Positions 1-8,302 of a DNA stretch of 64,000 nucleotides are shown piece by piece. A program made the position numbers and the translations under genes. The notes under the pieces are model-generated. The model saw only the letters and a program-made list of their open reading frames with translations. It did no database searches and was not told where the DNA came from. Every line of letters starts with the position of its first letter. The first letter of the stretch is position 1. Source of the stretch: CAIPAT01 sp037144075 (lineage in GTDB: Bacteria; Verrucomicrobiota; Lentisphaeria; Victivallales; Victivallaceae); NCBI GenBank assembly GCA_037144075.1, contig JBAWXM010000001.1:1-64000 (forward strand), in the 5' to 3' direction.

Positions 1-88
1 TTCGCAATCTATTTTAAAATTTCAACATTATAGAGTATCTTATATATAAGAATGAGTTTTTTTATTTAAGACGCCGGCAGGAGGCACG

Positions 89-667
89 ATGAATCAGCGC
101 GGAGCTACAATCGTAGAGTCAATGGTCTGTCTGCTGCTGCTTTGCCTTGTATTGTTCTCGCTCCTGCAGATATTTCAATGGATTACGGCAAAAATGGTCT
201 GCGAGTATTCGTCTTTTTACGCGGCCAAAGGCCGTGCTTATGGTTTTGCCGATACCATCGTCACTAACGGAGCCAGGGTTGCGGCGATAGCGGCTTCCGG
301 CAAGGATACAGGTTCCGATAAAGAGCCGCTGCAGGACACGTACCGCGGGGCGAATGGCAACATTAATATTGTTGATTACCGGCAAAAGTTGGCCGAGCGG
401 GCGCAAAATTATATGGTTCATTCTGATTTATCAATAAATTATGAATATTGGCCGGATGGTCAGACAACAGGCGGCACAACAGCAACGCCGGCACTGTATG
501 TAGATACCACCAGCGGAGATGCGGTTACAGCTTCAGTCGGAATTACCAATATGCCGTTGATGGACAAGGGAGTTGCAATGTTTGTCAATGGAACTAAGAC
601 AGTGGATATTCCCGCCGGGAAATCTGATATGTACAATCATTCAAAGCTTTATTTGGAAAACCAATGA
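89..667 (+). CDS. TadE-like minor pilin / pilus assembly protein
   Basis: Predicted 192-aa small membrane protein of the TadE/TadG type, the minor pseudopilin-like subunits of Flp/Tad pili. The N-terminus (MNQRGATIVES) carries the short basic leader followed by one hydrophobic segment at about residues 10-32, including a conserved Glu at position 10 (VES) as in TadE proteins. The rest is a soluble, presumably extracytoplasmic domain without recognisable motifs. The start is supported by a strong AGGAGG at 79-84. The stop overlaps the next start (ATGA at 664-667), so the two are translationally coupled. The core Tad genes (ATPase, TadB/C, secretin) are not in the window and may lie upstream. 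Fold class fairly sure; exact role not. Confidence 0.7.
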   Translation: MNQRGATIVESMVCLLLLCLVLFSLLQIFQWITAKMVCEYSSFYAAKGRAYGFADTIVTNGARVAAIAASGKDTGSDKEPLQDTYRGANGNINIVDYRQKLAERAQNYMVHSDLSINYEYWPDGQTTGGTTATPALYVDTTSGDAVTASVGITNMPLMDKGVAMFVNGTKTVDIPAGKSDMYNHSKLYLENQ

Positions 668-2586
668 AACGGAACAATTCAGGCAGTAAAGGCCAGGTAA
701 TCGTGATAGCCATAGTCATTATGGTTATTCTGATGCTGGGTATTCTGTTCCTGTTCGATCTGCAAAGCGTTATCCGCGCCAAAGTCAAAATTGAGACGGC
801 GAATCAGGCGGCCGCGCTTGCCGCGGCGCAATGGCAGAAAGAAAGCCTGAATCTGATCGGGGAATTAAATTTGATTAAAGCCTGTGACGCATTGCAGACC
901 TATGTGCCTGATGAGTTGAAGAATAGACAGCCGCCTGCATCAGAGGCTGAAAAGGCGACTGCGGCCTGCAAAATTATAACACAAATGCAGACCATAATCG
1001 CCTTTGCCGGCCCGGTTATCGCATTTGGCGCCGCCCAGCAGGCGGCCAAGAACAACGGCGTCAATATTTATGACTATCAGAAGCAATCCTCATCATCCGG
1101 CATGAACAACACGGTCAAGCAGGTGCAACTGGACGCCCTTAGCTACTATAATAATCTGGATATTAGTACCGCTACCGGGGAAATGCGTTACGGGGACGCA
1201 TACCGGAATGGCATTGACGGCCGCTATCCCGGCTGGTGGGATGATTATCGCGGCATGCTGAAATCAGTGATCGATCAGGGCGTGGTAGTGCTTCCCAATG
1301 TCCGTATCGGCATTGAAAGAGTTACGCCTTACGCGTTCAAAGACCGCATGTTTTATAAAGCGATAGAAGGTGAATGGTGGTGTTATGTTCCGTTGCGTTC
1401 CCTGCTTAAGCAGCCTGATTCCTACTGGTCCGGCAAGTGGTGGCAGCAGATTCAGTACGACAACCCGAATTTTACTGGTCAAAGTGAAATATACAGTCTC
1501 GGAATAACTTTTGCGAAAGATGATGAAGACGGTACTTATTATAACCAGGCACCCCCCTCCTGTTGGGACTACTATTTAAGTAAAGCAATTCCAGGTTACA
1601 CTCAGGAATGGATCAAAAATACGTCTGGAGTTAAACAGCAAATCACCTGGTGTCTTTATGACGGGAGCTGGGGTTGGAATTCTGATAGAGAAGGTGAGAT
1701 GCTTTCATGGAACAGATCGCAAGGCGGATATCTGAGAGGCGAACTGGCAGACAACGTAAAGTATGACGGCGCGGTGGCTTATGCTGAATGCAGTCAGACC
1801 ATTAACCTGGTCAACAGTTTTGAATCAAAAATGGATGCTCCGACAGCCACCGAGGCAAATGCCTCGCTGAAAGGCAGTGTTCCTTCTCCGATCCGGACCA
1901 GAAGCGATACGATTATCAATAACGGAGTTCCGGTTGGGAATGACTCGTCCCGGGACGGTTATCCCGCCGGCGTGATTGCCCGGGCGCTGGGGGAACTTAA
2001 ACCATCCGGCAGCAAGTTGAAGCCTACTGATGCGCAAATCATTCTCCCTGCATTTAACAATGTTGCTCTTTTTCCGATCGCCATGTTTGCTGACAATATC
2101 AATTTATTGCGGAACACCGATGATCCGTTAAGCGCATTTATCATCTGGCTGAAAAGCGCGGATGATCTTTACACCCCAGCGGTTGCGCCGCCTGCCGGAT
2201 CGCAGTTATATTGGGAGGCGGTTAAAAAACTTGATACAGAATCTTTCCGCAGAAGCGGTTATAATAATAAATTTGTCGCGGGTTCAGTCTCCAATGATGC
2301 GTATTTTTCTGACGCATACAAATACAGCGCCGGCAATCCCGACGGGGCAGGGTGGCTGCAGCAGGCATATATTTTTATTGATAGCGACCCTAAATACGCG
2401 GATGATCTGGTTAATAAAACCAAGACGGACAAATACAACTCCAATTATTTAAGATATTACAATATGAATTTTTACATTGTTATAGATAAAAGCGGTAAAG
2501 TCCGGACTAATGAGCAGCAGCGCTGCGGAGGCGGATATGTGCCGTCGCCTTATTCAGGGCCCAGATCCGGTCCGCCAAGATTTTGA
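664..2586 (+). CDS. TadG-like pilus assembly protein
   Basis: 640-aa protein with a single N-terminal hydrophobic segment (about residues 11-32) after a basic leader, followed by the Ala-rich stretch NQAAALAAAQWQKES typical of the Flp pilus TadE/G-like N-terminal domain. The remaining 570 residues are a large exported domain rich in Trp and Tyr, with no von Willebrand A metal site that I can see. It is coupled to the upstream TadE-like gene by ATGA and its stop abuts the next gene. In Tad systems such proteins are thought to act as minor, possibly tip-associated, pilus components; here that is inference from domain type and neighbours. Confidence 0.65.
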   Translation: MKRNNSGSKGQVIVIAIVIMVILMLGILFLFDLQSVIRAKVKIETANQAAALAAAQWQKESLNLIGELNLIKACDALQTYVPDELKNRQPPASEAEKATAACKIITQMQTIIAFAGPVIAFGAAQQAAKNNGVNIYDYQKQSSSSGMNNTVKQVQLDALSYYNNLDISTATGEMRYGDAYRNGIDGRYPGWWDDYRGMLKSVIDQGVVVLPNVRIGIERVTPYAFKDRMFYKAIEGEWWCYVPLRSLLKQPDSYWSGKWWQQIQYDNPNFTGQSEIYSLGITFAKDDEDGTYYNQAPPSCWDYYLSKAIPGYTQEWIKNTSGVKQQITWCLYDGSWGWNSDREGEMLSWNRSQGGYLRGELADNVKYDGAVAYAECSQTINLVNSFESKMDAPTATEANASLKGSVPSPIRTRSDTIINNGVPVGNDSSRDGYPAGVIARALGELKPSGSKLKPTDAQIILPAFNNVALFPIAMFADNINLLRNTDDPLSAFIIWLKSADDLYTPAVAPPAGSQLYWEAVKKLDTESFRRSGYNNKFVAGSVSNDAYFSDAYKYSAGNPDGAGWLQQAYIFIDSDPKYADDLVNKTKTDKYNSNYLRYYNMNFYIVIDKSGKVRTNEQQRCGGGYVPSPYSGPRSGPPRF

Positions 2587-2600
2587 AGGAATTACAGGCT

Positions 2601-3260
2601 ATGAAAAATATAAAACAGCAGCAGGGCCAGGCGATTGTTGAAATGTGCGTTGGCATAATTGCCATTATGGCGGTTTTTCTGGGGCTGGTTTTTGTCGGCG
2701 GCATTGGCATTACCAGCATTCAGACCCTGCTTGGCAACAAATCCGCTACGGAAATAACGTCCAGAGCAACCAATCAAGGCGGACAGGGATCCAATATATA
2801 TGCATGGGATTACGGCGATCAGGCAAACACGAAACCGGAAGCAGACGAATTCCAGGGACATCGACTGTTTACTCAGTCCAGCCGCCGCGACGACCTGGCG
2901 TTCACCCCGGATGACAAGATAATCGCCAATTCCGACCAGCCGGATCAGGCTTTTCAAAACCCGTTCAGCCTGATGAATCTTATGTTGAAGACAGATTTCA
3001 GCGAAGACAACAAGTTACGGGATATACCAGCTTCAAGTTCAGGTTCAAGCGCATTTTATTTCCTGGGCGCGGCCAATCTGGTCAGCAGTCAGGGCACCGC
3101 AGGCAATGCCATATTTACGCTTGGAAAACAGGATGCTGATACTGCGGCAGGCATGAAACAGACATTCTCATCGCTTTTTGGCGTCAATGTGAATATGAAT
3201 TTGCAATATCCAGCCAATCAAGTCTATTATCCGGCCACCGGCAGCGCCGCAGGCAACTAA
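2601..3260 (+). CDS. TadE-like protein, first tandem paralogue
   Basis: About 219 aa. After a short polar leader (MKNIKQQQGQ) comes AIVEMCVGIIAIMAVF, the hydrophobic TadE-type segment with its conserved Glu, then an exported domain of some 170 residues. An upstream TTG at 2583 keeps the frame open, but the ATG at 2601 follows GAAGGA at 2585-2590 with normal spacing and gives the compact leader expected of the family, so it is preferred. The first 75 residues closely match the protein at 3561-4169, including the signature (Y/F)AWDY, so the two arose by tandem duplication. Confidence 0.65.
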   Translation: MKNIKQQQGQAIVEMCVGIIAIMAVFLGLVFVGGIGITSIQTLLGNKSATEITSRATNQGGQGSNIYAWDYGDQANTKPEADEFQGHRLFTQSSRRDDLAFTPDDKIIANSDQPDQAFQNPFSLMNLMLKTDFSEDNKLRDIPASSSGSSAFYFLGAANLVSSQGTAGNAIFTLGKQDADTAAGMKQTFSSLFGVNVNMNLQYPANQVYYPATGSAAGN

Positions 3261-3560
3261 ATACAGGGGGGCGGAAGTGAATCGAACAGGGAATTGTATT
3301 AACAGGGATAGACAGGATAGACAGGATAAGAAAAGTATTTATTTTTCCGTGTTTTTAGGAGTTGTAAAGAAATAAGTGGTTTTATACTGAGGGTATCGGG
3401 GAGAAATTTTTGGGTTGCCGGAGAGGAGCAAAGCCATAGCGTTGTAACGAACCGGCAAAGCCGAAAGTGCCACCGGGGCTCCAGTAGAAAGTACCAGTTA
3501 TTTTTGAACGACTCCTTAATGGTAAAATCTGTGGTCAATCAAATAATTTCGGGAAAAAGC
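3261..3560. other. Intergenic spacer between TadE-like paralogues
   Basis: Three hundred bases without a credible gene. It begins with a short tandem motif, GATAGACAG repeated around 3306-3330, a repeat type also seen in reduced form near 11440-11462. The open frames here are low-complexity readings of that repeat. The rest shows no hairpin with a T-run and no promoter that I would defend. Confidence 0.5.
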
Positions 3561-4169
3561 ATGAATAAAATGAAACATTCGCAGGAAGGCCAGGCAATCA
3601 TTGAAATGTGTGTTTGCGTGATTGCCATCCTGGTTGTTTTCCTGGGACTGATTTTTGTCGGCGGACTGGGAATATCCAACATGCAGAATTTAATTAAAGC
3701 TAAAGCCAGCGCCGAAACGCATTCCCGGGTATCGGACAAATCCTGGGACAGCGACGATATTTTCGCATGGGATTATCGCAGCCAGCAGCAGCAGCAGCGC
3801 CAGACTACCGAGCCGGATTTTTTTCCAGGCAGCCATCTTTTCTATAACAGCCGGGTCGGCGGTATCAACCCGTTTGCTGCAGACCGCGCGATAGTAGGCA
3901 ATGTCAATGCCGTCAACCCCAGACCGGTTGCGCCTCCGGTTCCTGACGACTTTCAGAGTACGTTTCTCCGGGAACTGAGTCCCTCAAATCAGGCTAGAAA
4001 AAATGAAGCTGCGGCTGGCGGCATTTCCCGCAATATTCCCCCGTTGTTTGTCGGCGCCGAGGAAGTTACCGGCGGCAAGGAACCGGAAGAGTCGGCATTC
4101 CCTGACATGATAGAGAGCGACGGACTCAAGGAAAAGTCCGGCAGAAATACCAAGCCCGCCGCGAAGTAA
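3561..4169 (+). CDS. TadE-like protein, second tandem paralogue
   Basis: About 202 aa from the ATG at 3561; the open frame extends up to a TTG at 3504, but the paralogue aligns from the MNKMKHSQEGQ leader. The hydrophobic segment (AIIEMCVCVIAILVVFLGLI) and following FVGGLGIS are nearly identical to the gene at 2601. The exported part then diverges, with a Gln run (QQQQQ) and a Pro-rich stretch (PRPVAPPVPDD). It is the last gene of the pilus cluster and is followed at once by a 207-bp repeat. Its separate role from the paralogue is unknown. Confidence 0.6.
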   Translation: MNKMKHSQEGQAIIEMCVCVIAILVVFLGLIFVGGLGISNMQNLIKAKASAETHSRVSDKSWDSDDIFAWDYRSQQQQQRQTTEPDFFPGSHLFYNSRVGGINPFAADRAIVGNVNAVNPRPVAPPVPDDFQSTFLRELSPSNQARKNEAAAGGISRNIPPLFVGAEEVTGGKEPEESAFPDMIESDGLKEKSGRNTKPAAK

Positions 4170-4182
4170 AAGAATACAGGAT

Positions 4183-4389
4183 TTAACCACAAAGACACAA
4201 AGGCACAAAGAAATCCATTTTTTATTATGAAGAGCCGGATGAGGTTAAGGCAGATGAATAATATTTTCAGTGTTTTTCAGAGTGTTCCGCGGTTGAAGAC
4301 GGTTTTTGATTTTTACCTGAAAAAAGTTTTCTCTGTGTCTTGCTAACTCTCGGGTTAGTCCCGCGACTGCGGGATGTGTTTGTGGTTAA
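4183..4389 (+). repeat. MITE-like repeat, copy 1 (inverted partner at 5347-5552)
   Basis: A 207-bp element with perfect 11-bp terminal inverted repeats (TTAACCACAAA at the left end, TTTGTGGTTAA at the right). Inside are the motif ACACAAAGGCACAAAG and a stem TCCCGC-GACT-GCGGGA at about 4359-4374. The whole element recurs in reverse complement at 5347-5552 with only a handful of mismatches, mostly in the terminal 20 bases. It encodes no transposase. Its right end touches the stop codon of the carbonic anhydrase gene. The pair therefore brackets that gene. Confidence 0.8.
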
Positions 4390-5148
4390 TTACGGCTGGA
4401 AGAATTCGATTTTGCCGCTTTCAAGGTCAGCGTAAGCTCCGACAATTTTCAGTTTGCCGGAAGCCGCCATTTTTCTGAGCGGCTCACTGCTTTGCAGCAT
4501 TGCCCGGCAGACCAGCCGGATATTTTCTTTGTCGGCGTCGTCAATCAGTCTGTCTTCGGTAATGTTGGGGTCTTTTTTCCCGGCAATCAGAACTGCCGGG
4601 ATCAGGCTGCACACTACGGAATTCAGCGCCGGCGTTGTGTTGCTTTCTGGCTGGCGCATAAGTTTTACCGCCGCCGTGACGGCGCCGCAGGAATGGTGTC
4701 CCATTACCACGATCAACCGGCTTGTGGAGTGAAGCGCGGCATATTCAATGCTGCCAAGCGTGTCGGGGAATAGTTGATTGCCGGCATTCCGCACGACAAA
4801 CAACTGTCCAAGTCCGGCGTCGAAAAATATTTCCGGCGGAAAACGTGAATCCGAACATGCAAGAATAGTGGCGAAAGGGGACTGCCCGTTGAGCAGTATT
4901 TTGCGTACGTCCTGGCCGACGCCAGGATCTTTCAGCCTGTTCGCCGTTGCATATCGCCGGTTTCCGGCTTTCAGCATTTCAAGCGCTTTTTCCGGCTGGA
5001 TGACCACGACATTCTGTCCGCCATTTTCCAAAAGCGCCGCGGCGTCTTTATCATTTTTCTGCTGGCGATTGAAATAAAGAGCCGCAAAAACAATAAGTCC
5101 GAGGACGGCTGTAACTATAAAAAAAACTGTAAGATTAGTTCTGCGCAT
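4390..5148 (-). CDS. Membrane-anchored beta-class carbonic anhydrase
   Basis: 252-aa beta-carbonic anhydrase (CO2 + H2O to bicarbonate, zinc enzyme). Zinc ligands are visible: Cys98 and Asp100 in CSDSR, and His151 and Cys154 in GHHSCGAV. Unlike the usual cytosolic enzyme of about 200-220 residues it has an N-terminal hydrophobic helix (about residues 8-26, after MRRTN), so the catalytic domain should face the periplasm or be anchored at the membrane. No operon partner: it is flanked on both sides by the inverted MITE-like repeats and lies between pilus genes and a sugar locus, so its context says nothing about its physiological role. Confidence 0.9.
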   Translation of the reverse strand: MRRTNLTVFFIVTAVLGLIVFAALYFNRQQKNDKDAAALLENGGQNVVVIQPEKALEMLKAGNRRYATANRLKDPGVGQDVRKILLNGQSPFATILACSDSRFPPEIFFDAGLGQLFVVRNAGNQLFPDTLGSIEYAALHSTSRLIVVMGHHSCGAVTAAVKLMRQPESNTTPALNSVVCSLIPAVLIAGKKDPNITEDRLIDDADKENIRLVCRAMLQSSEPLRKMAASGKLKIVGAYADLESGKIEFFQP

Positions 5149-5172
5149 AATTTAGCAAGCTCCTGCAAAAAC

Positions 5173-5206
5173 AGAATTCAGGAGGAAGGAGTCAGGAGCC
5201 AGAATT
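5173..5206. repeat. Short intergenic repeat, GAATTCAGGAGTCAG family
   Basis: The stretch behind the carbonic anhydrase start contains GAATTCAGGAGGAAGGAGTC and a following CAGAATT. A closer version of the same motif (GAATTCAGGAGTCAGAAT) occurs at 24601-24628. Both are noncoding and next to decayed or mobile-looking sequence. Confidence 0.45.
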
Positions 5207-5346
5207 GAAGGCATAAAATTCTCCATCTTGAAATTATGAAATGTCATTGCTGTTGTCTTCATCTAGTTGTTTTATCCTCATCTTTATTATTTTTTTATAA
5301 AATAGACTCAATAACCTTAAAAAGCAATCTGAACCTGAGAACTTTA

Positions 5347-5552
5347 TAACCACAGAGATATCCCGCAGTCGCGGGACTAACCCGAGAGTTAGCAAGACAC
5401 AGAGAAAACTTTTTTCAGGTAAAAATCAAAAACCGTCTTCAACCGCGGAACACTCTGAAAAACACTGAAAATATTATTCATCTGCCTTAACCTCATCCGG
5501 CTCTTCATAATAAAAAATGGATTTCTCTGTGCCTTTGTGTCTTTGTGGTTAA
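5347..5552 (-). repeat. MITE-like repeat, copy 2 (inverted partner of 4183-4389)
   Basis: Reverse-complement copy of the 207-bp element at 4183-4389. From the stem CCCGCAGTCGCGGG to the CTTTGTGGTTAA end I find essentially one mismatch over about 190 bases; the outer end is less conserved (AACCACAGAGATATCCC versus AACCACAAACACATCCC). It ends six bases before the stop codon of the AraC-type regulator. Near-identity of the two copies implies recent copying, or gene conversion between them. Confidence 0.8.
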
Positions 5553-5557
5553 TAAAT

Positions 5558-6421
5558 TCATCCCCTCTTTCCCTGGCGGAAGTGCACCGGTGAAGTGCCG
5601 ATATACCGCTTGAATTGAGCTGAAAATTCATAAGGGGAGGAATAGCCCAGCCTGGCCGCTATTTCCGCGACCGGAATGCCGGGGCTGCCGAGCATTCCGC
5701 AGGCCATGTCCAGCCGGCGCCGGATCCGGTACTGCCACGGCGATATGCCGCAGCGCTCTTTAAACATTTTCCTGAAGTACTCATAACCCACTCCGTATTT
5801 CCGGCAGAATTTGTTAAGGTCGCAATCCTGATCGAAATCGCTGCCGAGTATCCGGCAGGCCTCCTCAAAAACCAGCAGCCGGTCTTTCGCTTCCGGCGGC
5901 GCGTGCATCCTGCGGTGGCATTCGCCGAGCAGGCTTACTGCGCGTGAGACCAGTTCCGGCAGCATATCTTCATTCGCCGTTTTCAGCGCCTGGACAAAAT
6001 CCCACACCTGCCATTTTAAATCGTCGTCCAGCGGCAGCGATGATACCGGCGAGCCGGCGCGGATAACCAGCATAGCGCTCAATGCCTGATACAGCAGCGG
6101 CCCCACTTCCAGGTAAAATTCGCTCCATTCGCTGTCCGGATCAACATAATTGGAATGAGACTTTTGCGGAAAACGCTGAAAACAGCTTCCCGGCCCCAAC
6201 TGCCAGGTTTCGCCGTGGTCGTCAACGTAGCTGCCGCGGCCTTGCAGCGCCACCACCAGGACGTAGCGGGGAAAGCGAAAATTGACGTTGTCTGCCGTTA
6301 CGCCGCCTTTGTACATGAATCCCGCGCCGATTCCTTCCCGCGAGCCGGTTCCGCCCATGGATCGGTATGCGGCTTCCCGATGCCTGGGAGGTACAAACGG
6401 AGTGTTTTTACCATTTAACAT
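5558..6421 (-). CDS. AraC-family transcriptional regulator
   Basis: 287 aa. Residues about 30-170 form a cupin-like sugar-sensing domain (RYVLVVALQGRGSYVDDHGE, then GPGSCFQRFPQKSHSNYVD). Residues about 190-285 form the double helix-turn-helix DNA-binding domain, ending with the family signature LGYSSPYEFSAQFKRYIGTSPVHFR. It is divergent from the GH35/GH2 beta-galactosidase genes with a 97-bp shared control region, so it most likely senses a galactoside and switches on 6519-11419. The inducer is inferred from the neighbours only. Confidence 0.9.
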   Translation of the reverse strand: MLNGKNTPFVPPRHREAAYRSMGGTGSREGIGAGFMYKGGVTADNVNFRFPRYVLVVALQGRGSYVDDHGETWQLGPGSCFQRFPQKSHSNYVDPDSEWSEFYLEVGPLLYQALSAMLVIRAGSPVSSLPLDDDLKWQVWDFVQALKTANEDMLPELVSRAVSLLGECHRRMHAPPEAKDRLLVFEEACRILGSDFDQDCDLNKFCRKYGVGYEYFRKMFKERCGISPWQYRIRRRLDMACGMLGSPGIPVAEIAARLGYSSPYEFSAQFKRYIGTSPVHFRQGKRG

Positions 6422-6518
6422 ATCTTCATTACCATTAATGATATTTATTTAACTGAAAAATGACACTATATTCTATAAAATTCAAGTACCATTTTTATAA
6501 TTATGCACGGATATTGTC

Positions 6519-8276
6519 ATGAAGAAAATTAGTTTTAAAGCAAAAGACGGGAAATTGCTGGTGAACGGCAAACCGCAACAGATTATCTCCGGCGCCATCC
6601 ATTATTTCCGCGTCCTGCCTGAACTGTGGGAAGACCGCCTGCTGAAAGCTAAACAATGCGGTTTGAACGCGATTGAAACCTATATGTGCTGGAATCTGCA
6701 CGAACCACGGGAAGGCGAATTCGACTTCAGCGGAATGCTGGATTTTGAAAAATTCATCCGGACGGCGGATAAACTCGGTTTGATGGTGATTGTCCGCCCC
6801 GGTCCGTATATCTGCGCGGAATGGGATTTCGGCGGCATGCCCGCATGGCTGCTGGAAAAGAACGGCGTCAAGTTCCGCTGCATGAATAAACCGTTCCTGA
6901 AAGCGGTTGACCGCTTTTACCGCGCCATTCTGCCGCGGCTGAAAAAACTGCAATGCACCGAAGGCGGGCCAGTCATCGCCATGCAGGTGGAAAATGAATA
7001 CGGCAGTTTCGGCGAAGACAAAAACTATCTGGCGCATATCCGGGATTTGATGGTTGACAACGATATTGATGTCCAGCTTTTTACTTCCGACGGTCCCGGC
7101 GACCATTTCATTCAGGGGGGGACGCTGCCTGACCTGCTGATGACCGTCAACTTCGGCAGCAACTCCGTGCAGGCTTTTAAGAAGGCTCGCGAATACCGTC
7201 CGGAAGGCCCGGATTTCTGTATGGAATTCTGGAACGGCTGGTTTGATCACTGGGGCAAAGAACACCATACCAGAAACACCGCCGACGCCGCGAAAACGCT
7301 CGACGACATACTGGCCGCCGGCGCATCGGTCAATTTTTATATGTTTCACGGCGGCACCAACTTCGGTTTTTGGAACGGCGCCAATGAGGTCGAAGGAAAA
7401 CATCTGGCGACCGTTACCAGTTACGACTACGACGCGCCGCTGAACGAATGCGGCGATCCGACGGAAAAATACTTCGCATACCAGCAAGTAATCCGCAAAT
7501 ATAACCCCGCAGCTGAATTCGGCAAGCCTGTGCCGTCAGTCAAAAAAGCCTACGGCAAAGTCAAGCTTACTGAATCTGTTTCGCTGTTCGATTCGCTGAA
7601 CCGTCTGTCCAGAAAACGGCGGACTCTGGAGCCGGAGCCGATGGAGCATTTTAAACAGAATTTCGGATTTATCCACTACCGCACCCGGTTGAGCGGGCCG
7701 GTTCCGGAAACCAGCCTGCTGTTTATCGGCATGCATGACCGCGGCCAGGTTTTTCTTGACGGCATATTCATCGGAACCGTAAGCCGCAACGACGAAAAGC
7801 TGTCGCTTCCAGTCTCTATTCCGGCAGGTGGAGCGCAACTGGACGTGCTGGTTGAAAATATGGGCCGGATCAATTATTCGCCGGCGCTTAAATATGAGCG
7901 CAAAGGCATTATTGGCGGGGTGTGCGTCTGTCTTCAGCAGCAGTACGACTGGGAGACCTGGACGCTGCCGCTGGATAATCTGGAAAAGTTGAAATTCGGC
8001 AAGAATTCCATCCCTGAAAATCAGCCCGGATTCTATAAAGGCACTTTCGAGATTGACGCCGCGCATGACACTTTCCTGAAAGTCTCCGGCGGACATAAAG
8101 GCGCATGCTGGATCAACGGTTTCAACCTGGGCCGCTACTGGGAAGCCGGTCCGCAAAAGACATTGTATGTACCGGCGCCGCTGCTTAAAAAAGGCATTAA
8201 TGAGATAGTCGTTTTTGAACTGCACGGATTAAATAGAAAAACGGTTGAATTTACAGCCGTCCCTGAATTGGGCTAA
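6519..8276 (+). CDS. Beta-galactosidase, glycoside hydrolase family 35
   Basis: 585 aa, retaining GH35 enzyme releasing terminal beta-galactose. The TIM barrel fills the first 330 residues: ISGAIHYFRV near residue 23, the acid/base Glu160 in QVENEYGS, and the nucleophile Glu236 in CMEFWNGWFDHWG, followed by MFHGGTNFGFWNGAN. The C-terminal part has beta-sandwich domains (GFIHYRTRL, GACWINGFNLGRYWEAGPQ). No signal peptide, so it should be cytoplasmic and act on imported oligosaccharides. The ribosome-binding site is weak. A TATAAT at 6496-6501 is a possible -10 element. It is followed after 26 bases by a LacZ-type enzyme. Confidence 0.93.
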   Translation: MKKISFKAKDGKLLVNGKPQQIISGAIHYFRVLPELWEDRLLKAKQCGLNAIETYMCWNLHEPREGEFDFSGMLDFEKFIRTADKLGLMVIVRPGPYICAEWDFGGMPAWLLEKNGVKFRCMNKPFLKAVDRFYRAILPRLKKLQCTEGGPVIAMQVENEYGSFGEDKNYLAHIRDLMVDNDIDVQLFTSDGPGDHFIQGGTLPDLLMTVNFGSNSVQAFKKAREYRPEGPDFCMEFWNGWFDHWGKEHHTRNTADAAKTLDDILAAGASVNFYMFHGGTNFGFWNGANEVEGKHLATVTSYDYDAPLNECGDPTEKYFAYQQVIRKYNPAAEFGKPVPSVKKAYGKVKLTESVSLFDSLNRLSRKRRTLEPEPMEHFKQNFGFIHYRTRLSGPVPETSLLFIGMHDRGQVFLDGIFIGTVSRNDEKLSLPVSIPAGGAQLDVLVENMGRINYSPALKYERKGIIGGVCVCLQQQYDWETWTLPLDNLEKLKFGKNSIPENQPGFYKGTFEIDAAHDTFLKVSGGHKGACWINGFNLGRYWEAGPQKTLYVPAPLLKKGINEIVVFELHGLNRKTVEFTAVPELG

Positions 8277-8302
8277 ACAAATATTTTATTGGAGAAGAGA
8301 TT

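Noticed and set aside
664..2586. Von Willebrand A domain in the TadG-like protein
   Set aside because: No Asp-x-Ser-x-Ser metal site was found, so only the N-terminal TadE/G-like part is claimed.
5389..5631. 80-codon frame crossing the MITE-like repeat
   Set aside because: It lies inside the noncoding repeat and the tail of the AraC gene; no signal for translation.
6501..7487. Long minus-strand frame opposite the GH35 gene
   Set aside because: It is a mirror of a well-supported glycosidase with catalytic motifs on the plus strand; the antisense protein has no recognisable domain and no ribosome-binding site.
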